DNA of 7,858 bases from Gammaproteobacteria bacterium (GTDB taxonomy: Bacteria > Pseudomonadota > Gammaproteobacteria > UBA6429 > Thiohalophilaceae). Shown piece after piece: positions 1 through 5,298 of the stretch. A model generated the notes under the pieces. It saw nothing but the letters and a program-made list of their open reading frames with translations, was not told where the DNA came from and ran no database searches. The position numbers and the translations under genes are program-made. Location of the stretch: contig JAUVGM010000099.1 of NCBI GenBank assembly GCA_030593785.1, positions 1-7,858 of the forward strand. The letters run 5' to 3'. Every line of letters starts with the position of its first letter. Positions within the stretch are counted from its first letter, which is position 1.

Positions 1-345
1 CGTGTTGCATCATTGTATGACTCACTTCATCCAGCAGTGATACGTGCAATATTACAAGTTGTAGAAAGTGCTCGTGTGCATGGTAAACCGGTGAGTGTTT
101 GTGGCGAAATGGCTGGCGATCCTATTGCTGCTTTATTATTACTTGCGATGGGAATTGATAGTTTAAGTATGAGTGTGTCGAGTTTACCCAGGGTTAAATG
201 GGTGATTCGTAACGTTACTCGCGATCGGGCGCGACAAATTTTAAGTGATGTTTTAACGCTTGAAGACGCTGCCGGTATTAGAAAATATCTAAATGAAACC
301 TTTGAAGAAGCAGGTATGGGTGGCTTGGTAAGAGCAGGGAATTGA
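1..345 (+). CDS. ptsP: PtsP, phosphoenolpyruvate-protein phosphotransferase of the nitrogen PTS (3' end only)
   Basis: The reading frame is open from base 1 and ends at TGA 343-345, leaving the last 114 residues of a protein of about 750; the start lies left of the window. The visible part is the end of the PEP-utilising TIM-barrel domain. It has the LYDSLHPAVIR segment (residues 5-15 of the visible peptide) and the signature VCGEMAGDP, whose Cys (codon 100-102) corresponds to the active-site cysteine of Enzyme I proteins. The variants LHPAVIRAI and CGEMAGDP fit PtsP (EI-Ntr) better than the sugar-PTS Enzyme I. In the family, PtsP autophosphorylates from PEP in the cytoplasm and passes phosphate to NPr (PtsO) and then PtsN. 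The N-terminal GAF domain expected of PtsP is outside the window, so the PtsP versus PtsI decision rests on the C-terminus. The segment has no frameshift. A TTG at 13 is internal and not a start. Confidence 0.9.
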   Translation, partial: RVASLYDSLHPAVIRAILQVVESARVHGKPVSVCGEMAGDPIAALLLLAMGIDSLSMSVSSLPRVKWVIRNVTRDRARQILSDVLTLEDAAGIRKYLNETFEEAGMGGLVRAGN

Positions 346-427
346 TGAAATAAATGACTGCTGCCGATTGCGATTACAACCTGTCAACGCAATACATGGA
401 ATGAATAAATTATATATGGTTGCTTAA

Positions 428-907
428 ATGTTAAAACGAGTGATTTTATTATTATCTATTGGACTATTATCATCATGTGCCTCTGGCTATATTGATCTTG
501 CGCTGGACCAGGAAAGAAAAAACTCTGCAACTATAAGTATCGTATCAAAATTTTTTATTTTATATATTGAATCTTTAAGATTCACAAAAATAGTTGTGCT
601 CAATGATGAGTTAAATAATCAACCTCCTCTTTATGCTATTTCAAGCCCGCCCGGACTAAATCATCCAAAAAGTATAATAATCTCGCCAGGGAAATATAGA
701 ATTACTGTTGAATGGCAGGTAGGTAGATTCCCTTTTCCAGAACCTATTCGCGGATACAACACAGCTATTATTGATGCAATTAAAGGGCATGAATATAAGT
801 TTTATAAAACACAAGTTTGTGATGTTTTTATAAATTCTTCTACTGGTGAAAAAACGAAATTATGCAAAAAATACGTAAGTGGACAGGGAACATCAAAAAC
901 TGAATAG
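428..907 (+). CDS. Small predicted lipoprotein, function unknown
   Basis: This encodes 159 residues that I do not recognise as a named family. The N-terminus is a clear type II signal peptide: a short basic start (MLKR), a hydrophobic run and a lipobox L14-S15-S16-C17 (Cys codon 476-478). Alanine follows the cysteine, so under the usual Lol rule it would go to the outer membrane. The rest alternates short beta-like stretches; a segment reading SPGKYRITVEW followed later by GHEYKFYK recalls the PG-[KH]-[YH] and G-x-x-Y-Y pattern of small DUF2846-type lipoproteins, but this is a weak resemblance. Two further cysteines (C131, C146) could form a disulfide. The ATG at 428 has no good Shine-Dalgarno sequence, and an 8-codon in-frame mini-ORF (401-427) ends directly against it. 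The gene is noticeably AT-rich. It lies 82 bases after ptsP on the same strand and converges with dam, with 47 bases between stops and no evident terminator. Confidence 0.75.
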   Translation: MLKRVILLLSIGLLSSCASGYIDLALDQERKNSATISIVSKFFILYIESLRFTKIVVLNDELNNQPPLYAISSPPGLNHPKSIIISPGKYRITVEWQVGRFPFPEPIRGYNTAIIDAIKGHEYKFYKTQVCDVFINSSTGEKTKLCKKYVSGQGTSKTE

Positions 908-954
908 ACCTGATTGTTAATTATTAAATGATAGCTTCTGGTTATTAGTCACCA

Positions 955-1800
955 TTATTCAAATAAAGCCAATAACTCACCGGCAGTCCCTCGTTTTTTT
1001 CCGTTACAACTAATAAATCGTTGAACATGAAATTTGGTTATTTTATTTGCTTGGTCATAAGCTTTACGAGTAAAACTTGTATTGTGATTTGATATTAACA
1101 TCGGTATACCTTTTACCGATGTTACAGTCGCTAAGTCTGCAAGTTGTTGTTGTTTTTCCATATTAAACCCACCTGTGCTATAGCTGGTGAAATTTGCTGA
1201 AGGTGAAAGAGGAACATAAGGGGGATCACAATAAATGACATCGCCTTTTTTTGCAGATTGAATAACTTGCTCAAAACTTGATAAAACAAACTCCGCATTT
1301 TTTGCTTTCTTATGAAAAACGAGCATTTCTTTTTCAGGAAAGTAGGGGGCTTTGTAACGACCAAAAGGTACGTTATATCCACCTTTAAGATTGTAGCGGC
1401 ATAATCCATTGTATCCATGTCTGTTTAAGTAAACAAAGAGTACTGCACGTTTATAAGGATCAGAGGTGTCATTAAATTTTTTACGTAATTTGTAATATTG
1501 TTCTTCATTATTAAACCGAGACGTAAAGTAATAACGGCATTTTTTTATAAATGAGGCACCGTCTTTTTTTAATATGTTATATAAATGAATAAGATCCGGA
1601 TTATTATCATTAATAATATAATGCTCATAATCGGTGTTAAGAAACACTGCGGCTGAGCCAGCGAAAGGTTCTATTAATCGTTTACCATTAGGTAGAGCTT
1701 CTCGTACTCGATCAATAATTCGGTATTTGTTTCCCGCCCATTTTAGGAATGGGCGGGTATTATTAGTTTTATTGTTGATACGTTTTGACTTAACAGACAT
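955..1800 (-). CDS. dam: Dam, DNA adenine methyltransferase (GATC)
   Basis: The product has 281 residues, against 278 for E. coli Dam, and is colinear with it. It would transfer a methyl group from S-adenosylmethionine to N6 of adenine in GATC, with roles in mismatch repair, replication timing and gene control. Visible motifs are motif X FLKWAGNK (18-25), motif I EPFAGSAAVF (44-53), the target-recognition stretch NRHGYNGLCRYN (126-137) with VPFGRYK after it, and catalytic motif IV DPPY (192-195). L133, R135, P145 and Y149 align with E. coli L122, R124, P134 and Y138, the GATC-reading residues, so GATC specificity is predicted. Two glycines usual in the SAM site are replaced (motif X GGK to GNK; motif I third Gly to Ala50). 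The start ATG (1798-1800) lies 10 bases after the argA stop, with an AGG (1810-1812) overlapping that stop, so translation is probably coupled to argA. In E. coli dam sits instead with aroKB, damX and rpe. Confidence 0.95.
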   Translation of the reverse strand: MSVKSKRINNKTNNTRPFLKWAGNKYRIIDRVREALPNGKRLIEPFAGSAAVFLNTDYEHYIINDNNPDLIHLYNILKKDGASFIKKCRYYFTSRFNNEEQYYKLRKKFNDTSDPYKRAVLFVYLNRHGYNGLCRYNLKGGYNVPFGRYKAPYFPEKEMLVFHKKAKNAEFVLSSFEQVIQSAKKGDVIYCDPPYVPLSPSANFTSYSTGGFNMEKQQQLADLATVTSVKGIPMLISNHNTSFTRKAYDQANKITKFHVQRFISCNGKKRGTAGELLALFE

Positions 1801-1809
1801 TAAGTTAAG

Positions 1810-1812
1810 CCT
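1810..1812 (-). promoter_or_regulatory. Ribosome binding site of dam overlapping the argA stop codon
   Basis: On the minus strand an AGG core lies nine bases before the dam ATG and shares bases with the TAG stop of argA (1811-1813). A ribosome finishing argA would occupy this site, which supports a single argA-dam transcript with coupled translation. The match is short, so strength is uncertain. Confidence 0.5.
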
Positions 1813-3139
1813 AAATGTTTTTTGCGAACATTTTTGACTGACGTTGGTAGTTGTAAAGTGATTTACGCTTTACAGGAAGTTTTTTAATATCACTCGATGC
1901 ATAACCACGTTCACGGAACCAATGCGCTGTTCTAGTAGTTAAAACAAAAAGTTGTTTGATGCCAAGCTGTTTTGTTTGACGTTCAATATATTTGAGTAAT
2001 TGGTCACCACGATTTTTACCCTGGTAATCAGGATGTACTGCTAAACAAGCAAGCTCAGCAACCTTATCTTGCAAAAAAGGATATAATGCAGCACAGGCGA
2101 TAATCATACCGTCACGTTCAACTACGGTGAAATGTTCAATTTCCATTTCCAGTTTTTCACGTGAACGTCTAACCAGAATATCTTCTTCTTCAAGCGGAGA
2201 AATGAGTTCTATTAAACCAGCTAGGTCTTCAATAGTCGCTGGCCGTATATCTTCAAAACTTTCAGAAGTAATAAGCGTGCCACAACCATCACGGGTAAAA
2301 AGTTCAAGTAACAGGGCCCCTTCAATATGACGGTTAAGAATGTGTGTGCGTTCTATTTCATTTCTACATGCTTTAATAGCACTTGTTAAATAACGTTGAA
2401 TAGGAGCATCTAACTTCTTATTTTCTTCTAATAATTTATTAGCATCATCCATGGTTAATTCACGAATTAAAGATTTTCTTTTATTCGTAACGCCTTTAGC
2501 ATCAACAAGATAGATTAATTTATTTGCATTTAATTCAATTGCTGCAGCGGTAGCAACGTCTTCGACACTGAGATTAAAAATTTCACCGGTTGAGGAATAT
2601 CCAATAGGTGAAAGCAAGACAATTGAATTATTTTCTAACGCTTGATTAATTGCATTATGTTCAATTTTTCTTACTTCGCCGGTGTGCATGTAATCAACAC
2701 CATCACGTACACCATAGGGTTGCGCAGTAACAAAGTTTCCAGAAATAACGCTTATCCGGGAACAGCTTACAGGACTGTTAGTTAAACCAATGGATAACAA
2801 TGCTTCAATATCTGCTCTGACACTACTGCTGGCTTCTTTAACACAGACCAGGGCATTGTCATCAGTAACACGTATGTCATCAACATATTCACTTGTAAAC
2901 TTGCGTTCTTTTAAACGAGATTCAATTTGCGGGCGAGCACCGTGTACCAGAACTAATTTGATGCCAAGGCTATTTAATAATGCAATATCATGAACCAATG
3001 GAGCGAACTGTTCATCAGCAAGCATTTCACCACCAAAAGCGATCACAAAAGTACGACCGCGAAAGGCATTGATATAGCCTGCGGAATTACGAAATGAGTG
3101 TACAAACTCAATATTTTTGCTGTTTTTCTCTTTGCTCAT
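1811..3139 (-). CDS. argA: ArgA, amino-acid N-acetyltransferase (N-acetylglutamate synthase)
   Basis: The 442 residues match the classic bacterial ArgA length (443 in E. coli) and architecture. The enzyme makes N-acetyl-L-glutamate from acetyl-CoA and glutamate, the committed first step of the acetylated arginine pathway, in the cytoplasm. The N-terminal part (about 12-290) is an amino-acid-kinase-like domain with HSFR (14-17), FVIAFGGE (31-38), VHGARPQI, VSGNF-type and GVDYMHTGEVR segments; in this family it binds the inhibitor arginine and lacks kinase activity. The C-terminal part (about 295-442) is a GNAT acetyltransferase with LVRRSREKLE, CAALYPF, and the acetyl-CoA loop VHPDYQGKNRG (Q373-G378), ending in the conserved LYNYQRQSK. 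The ATG at 3137-3139 is kept because the alignment begins just after it; the preceding AAAG is a weak ribosome site. The gene is first of a pair with dam. Feedback inhibition by arginine is expected from the family; no clear ARG-box pair is visible upstream. Confidence 0.96.
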   Translation of the reverse strand: MSKEKNSKNIEFVHSFRNSAGYINAFRGRTFVIAFGGEMLADEQFAPLVHDIALLNSLGIKLVLVHGARPQIESRLKERKFTSEYVDDIRVTDDNALVCVKEASSSVRADIEALLSIGLTNSPVSCSRISVISGNFVTAQPYGVRDGVDYMHTGEVRKIEHNAINQALENNSIVLLSPIGYSSTGEIFNLSVEDVATAAAIELNANKLIYLVDAKGVTNKRKSLIRELTMDDANKLLEENKKLDAPIQRYLTSAIKACRNEIERTHILNRHIEGALLLELFTRDGCGTLITSESFEDIRPATIEDLAGLIELISPLEEEDILVRRSREKLEMEIEHFTVVERDGMIIACAALYPFLQDKVAELACLAVHPDYQGKNRGDQLLKYIERQTKQLGIKQLFVLTTRTAHWFRERGYASSDIKKLPVKRKSLYNYQRQSKMFAKNI

Positions 3140-3185
3140 AATACTTTAGTCGTGGTGTGAATACCGCTAGTTATTAAAGAATAAC

Positions 3186-3214
3186 AGTATGATCCCATGT
3201 AAAAGCATCTGCAA
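3186..3214 (-). promoter_or_regulatory. Weak candidate promoter for argA-dam, with a GATC touching the -10
   Basis: Reading leftward, TTGCAG (3209-3214) and CATACT (3186-3191) are 17 bases apart, about 50 bases before the argA start. The matches to sigma70 consensus are poor (3/6 and 4/6), so this is only a candidate. A GATC at 3191-3194 overlaps the -10 by one base, which would put a Dam target in the promoter of dam's own operon. Confidence 0.25.
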
Positions 3215-3252
3215 GCAAGTGCAAGTAAGGATTAAAGGGGATTTTGGGAAGG

Positions 3253-3288
3253 CCGGCGCAAAATTAAATAAATATTAAAATGCGCCGG
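3253..3288 (-). terminator. GC-rich hairpin after the SH3 gene, possible terminator
   Basis: A perfect 8-bp inverted repeat, CCGGCGCA (3253-3260) and TGCGCCGG (3281-3288), encloses a 20-base AT-rich loop in which TTAA/TTAA may add pairing. It lies 15 bases past the stop of the SH3-protein gene and before argA. The stem is much more GC-rich than its surroundings. On the minus strand it is followed by CCTTCCC rather than a run of T, so it is not a standard intrinsic terminator. It could be a weak or Rho-assisted end, or protect the 3' end of the ATPase-SH3 transcript. Confidence 0.45.
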
Positions 3289-3303
3289 TAAATATAAGCG
3301 TGT

Positions 3304-3966
3304 TTACCAGCTACTACGTTTGCGACCACGTAATTTAGGAATAATTAAACCAAGAATAATACCACCAAATAAAACGAGAGCACCTGCAATAAACCATTCA
3401 CGTTGCGAGCGGTCTTTTAGAGAGTGATTCTCCTGGTTAAGACGTTGTAAATCTTTTTCCAGCGTGACATTTTTTTGTTGTAGCTGACGATTTTGTTTAT
3501 CAAGAATAATTGGTTTTTTAGCAACCTCATTTAAACGAGCTAATTCAATATCAAGTTGCTTTTTATCTGTACTAAGAGTCGATTGGCTTTGTGTTAAAGA
3601 TTTGTGTTCCTTGCTTAATGAGGCAAAATTTTCTTTAATTTTTTTCAAAGCTGTTCTTGTTTTTAATAGTTTAGCTTCTGCTCTTACCAGTTTTTCACTA
3701 GCAACAGGTTCTTTAGCAAGATATTGGGTACGAACCCAACCTTCAGTGCCGTCAGTCGTTTCAACACGTGTATAGCCGGTATCAGTTACTTCTAATACTT
3801 TTACATGCTCACCACTTTCAAGTGTTTTAATAATTTGAAATTGTGCGCCTTGCCCCGTACGTACTGTGATGACAAGATGATCGCTAACATACTGAGTCTC
3901 GGCATGAGCAGAGAATGACAATATGAATATGCAAAAAATAAGAAAGCGTGTTTTAGCTAATTTCAC
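3304..3966 (-). CDS. YgiM-like SH3-domain protein with signal peptide, coiled coil and C-terminal membrane anchor (TIGR04211 type)
   Basis: From the GTG start the product is 220 residues, close to E. coli YgiM (206) with the same plan. Residues 1-22 form a signal peptide ending in AHA, followed by ETQYVSD, the conserved opening of this family. A bacterial SH3 domain spans about 25-85, with VRTGQG (35-40) and EGWVRTQYL (75-83). A long charged, glutamine-rich coiled coil covers about 95-188. One transmembrane helix (about 191-209) is followed by the basic tail KLRGRKR. This predicts a periplasmic SH3 and coiled-coil region held in the inner membrane, with the tail in the cytoplasm. The biochemical role is not established; SH3b domains often contact peptidoglycan. 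An in-frame ATG at 4008 would give 234 residues, but its ribosome site is poor and it puts 14 extra residues before the signal peptide. GTG 3964-3966 has AGGG eight bases upstream. The gene follows the ABC ATPase on the same strand, so co-transcription is likely. Confidence 0.88.
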   Translation of the reverse strand: MKLAKTRFLIFCIFILSFSAHAETQYVSDHLVITVRTGQGAQFQIIKTLESGEHVKVLEVTDTGYTRVETTDGTEGWVRTQYLAKEPVASEKLVRAEAKLLKTRTALKKIKENFASLSKEHKSLTQSQSTLSTDKKQLDIELARLNEVAKKPIILDKQNRQLQQKNVTLEKDLQRLNQENHSLKDRSQREWFIAGALVLFGGIILGLIIPKLRGRKRSSW

Positions 3967-3974
3967 CGAAGGTA

Positions 3975-3978
3975 CCCT
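3975..3978 (-). promoter_or_regulatory. Ribosome binding site supporting the GTG start of the SH3 protein
   Basis: On the minus strand AGGG is followed by eight bases and then GTG (3964-3966). The alternative ATG at 4006-4008 has only an AGAAAAG-like stretch before it. The spacing, together with a normal-length signal peptide, decides for the GTG. Confidence 0.55.
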
Positions 3979-4039
3979 ATTAATAGTTATTATATTTTCA
4001 AGTGACATTTATACACTTTTCTGCAAAATGCTCAAGTAT

Positions 4040-5086
4040 TCATGCCTGACGGAAAGCCACCATGTGATCCAGTTCAAGACGGAGTTTTACTTTTTCACCA
4101 ATTTCATGGTTATAGTGGCTGGGGAACAGGGATAAAACTTCGATATTTTGATCCAATTTAAGAGTATAGAGAATCTCTGCGCCTTTGAACGCTTTTTGGA
4201 TGACTATACCTTCCAGGCTGCCATTGTCATCAGCAACAATATCATCTGGACGTAAAAGGAGTTCAACTTTTGTACCTTCTTCCCACTCGTATGCGCGATC
4301 ACCCTTAATCGTACCCAATGATGTTTCCACAGTATCATGTGCAGATAAATTACCCGGAATAAAAACACCCTGACCAATAAAATCTGCGACAAAGCGATTT
4401 ATGGGGGAGTGGTAGAGATTATAAGCACTATCACGTTGCAATATTTGACCATTATTCATAACAGCAATCATGTCACCAAACGAAAAGGCTTCATGTTGAT
4501 CATGAGTGACTAATACGCCTGTTGCACCACGAGATTTCAAAATATCACGAACATCTCTACTCAGGCGATCACGCATTTCGATATCAAGATTTGAGAAAGG
4601 TTCATCTAGCAGTATGAGTTTAGGTTCGGGCGCAAGAGCACGAGCCAAAGCCACACGTTGCTGTTGACCGCCTGAGAGCTCATGAATATAACGTTCGCCA
4701 TAGCCAGTGAGTCCAACAACTTCAAGCATTCTATCTGTCGTATGCTGTTTTTCTTTTTCAGATTTATTACGTAAGCCAAAACTAATATTTTGATTAACGT
4801 TCATATGAGGGAATAAAGCATAATCCTGAAAGACCATACCGATATGACGTTTTTCCGGGGCTTTGGTATATCCCGGGTAAGAGATACGTTCATTATTAAG
4901 AATGATTTCACCGTGATGTAATGGTTGAAATCCTGCTATTGCACGTAAAGCGGTTGTTTTACCGCAGCCACTTGGGCCCAAGAGGCAATGTAAATCACCT
5001 TCATTAATGTGACATGACATATCTTGCACAACAGTGTGTCCACGATGTTGGCATTCAATATTTTTTAATTCGAGCAGGGGTTTCAT
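4040..5086 (-). CDS. FbpC-like ABC transporter ATP-binding protein (probable ferric iron importer ATPase)
   Basis: The 348 residues form a complete importer ATPase of the CUT1/FbpC type. In order: Walker A GPSGCGKTT (37-45), Q-loop Gln87 in MVFQDYALFPHM, signature LSGGQQQR (137-144), Walker B LILLDE (157-162), D-loop SNLD (165-168) and switch His195 in VTHD. A C-terminal regulatory TOBE-like region (about 240-348) contains LLRPDDI and KGAEILYTL. The APEKRHIGMVFQDYALFPH block and the RPDD / FKGAE-LYTL / PSH-H segments are those I associate with FbpC iron(III) ATPases rather than sugar or phosphonate ones, but substrate is not proven. It would energise a permease at the inner membrane. No permease or periplasmic binding protein is adjacent: the next gene downstream (31-73 bases, depending on its start) is the SH3 protein and the upstream neighbour is the divergent porin, so it must work with subunits encoded elsewhere. 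The ATG has only a distant AAAGG (about 16 bases), so initiation may be modest. Confidence 0.88.
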   Translation of the reverse strand: MKPLLELKNIECQHRGHTVVQDMSCHINEGDLHCLLGPSGCGKTTALRAIAGFQPLHHGEIILNNERISYPGYTKAPEKRHIGMVFQDYALFPHMNVNQNISFGLRNKSEKEKQHTTDRMLEVVGLTGYGERYIHELSGGQQQRVALARALAPEPKLILLDEPFSNLDIEMRDRLSRDVRDILKSRGATGVLVTHDQHEAFSFGDMIAVMNNGQILQRDSAYNLYHSPINRFVADFIGQGVFIPGNLSAHDTVETSLGTIKGDRAYEWEEGTKVELLLRPDDIVADDNGSLEGIVIQKAFKGAEILYTLKLDQNIEVLSLFPSHYNHEIGEKVKLRLELDHMVAFRQA

Positions 5087-5112
5087 ATAAGGAATAATAC
5101 AACCTTTATGGC

Positions 5113-5135
5113 CAAATGAGAACTAAACTCATTTG
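5113..5135. promoter_or_regulatory. Perfect 8-bp inverted repeat over the ATPase promoter; possible Fur-type operator
   Basis: CAAATGAG (5113-5120), a 7-base spacer and CTCATTTG (5128-5135) form a perfect inverted repeat. It begins 27 bases before the ATPase start codon and contains that gene's predicted -10, which is the usual geometry for a repressor. Centred at 5124, the 7-1-7 core TGAGAAC-T-AAACTCA matches 9 of 14 positions of the Fur-box core TGATAAT-N-ATTATCA. An iron-responsive Fur site would suit an FbpC-like gene, but another regulator with a symmetric site is equally possible. Confidence 0.45.
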
Positions 5136-5150
5136 CAAATATGAAATCAA
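5122..5150 (-). promoter_or_regulatory. Sigma70-like promoter for the FbpC-like ATPase gene
   Basis: Reading leftward, -35 TTGATT (5145-5150, 4/6) and -10 TTTAGT (5122-5127, 4/6) are separated by exactly 17 bases. The predicted transcription start is near 5114, giving a leader of about 28 bases. The -10 sits within the spacer of the inverted repeat at 5113-5135, so protein binding there would block RNA polymerase. Confidence 0.5.
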
Positions 5151-5180
5151 TTTGTATTTTCTCAGTAGACGATAAAGTTA

Positions 5181-5224
5181 TTTTCATATTTTTGTCATAT
5201 AACTGTTATCTGTCTGTCACATTT
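5181..5224 (+). promoter_or_regulatory. Tandem Pho box (four phased 11-bp PhoB-type repeats) upstream of the porin
   Basis: Four directly adjoining 11-base units are TTTTCATATTT (5181-5191), TTGTCATATAA (5192-5202), CTGTTATCTGT (5203-5213) and CTGTCACATTT (5214-5224). Against the PhoB repeat consensus CTGTCATAWAW (Y allowed at position 7) they match about 8, 10, 8 and 10 of 11 positions. The phase is unbroken and the orientation is that of porin transcription, as in known PhoB-activated promoters. A -10 candidate TATTCT (5234-5239) follows, 13 bases after the last CTGTCAC heptamer, slightly farther than the about 10 bases of E. coli phoA; there is no good -35, as expected for PhoB-dependent promoters. 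The leader would be roughly 55 bases. I infer induction by phosphate limitation through PhoB. phoB itself is not in the window. Confidence 0.75.
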
Positions 5225-5298
5225 AACCGTCAGTATTCTCCCCGTTAAAGACAAACACATACATGTCTTATTTTAAAAATTAAATTTTGGGGATACTC

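Noticed and set aside
401..427. Eight-codon in-frame mini-ORF ending directly before the lipoprotein ATG, as a possible leader peptide
   Set aside because: It has no ribosome site at a usable distance, no regulatory codon run and no attenuator hairpin; AT-rich DNA gives such ORFs by chance.
1131..1418. Minus-strand ORF of 95 codons within dam in another frame
   Set aside because: It overlaps the conserved Dam coding region entirely and shows no family features.
3150..3180. TGAATA and ATTCAC-like elements upstream of argA as an ArgR (ARG box) site
   Set aside because: Only isolated half-sites are seen; the 18-bp palindrome with an AT-rich centre is absent, so no ArgR call is made.
4040..5086. 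Phosphonate (2-aminoethylphosphonate) transporter ATPase as the identity of the ABC protein, suggested by the nearby Pho box
   Set aside because: The motif blocks (MVFQDYALFPHM, RPDD, FKGAE) fit FbpC better, there are no phosphonate genes nearby, and the Pho box is oriented toward the porin. It is not fully excluded.
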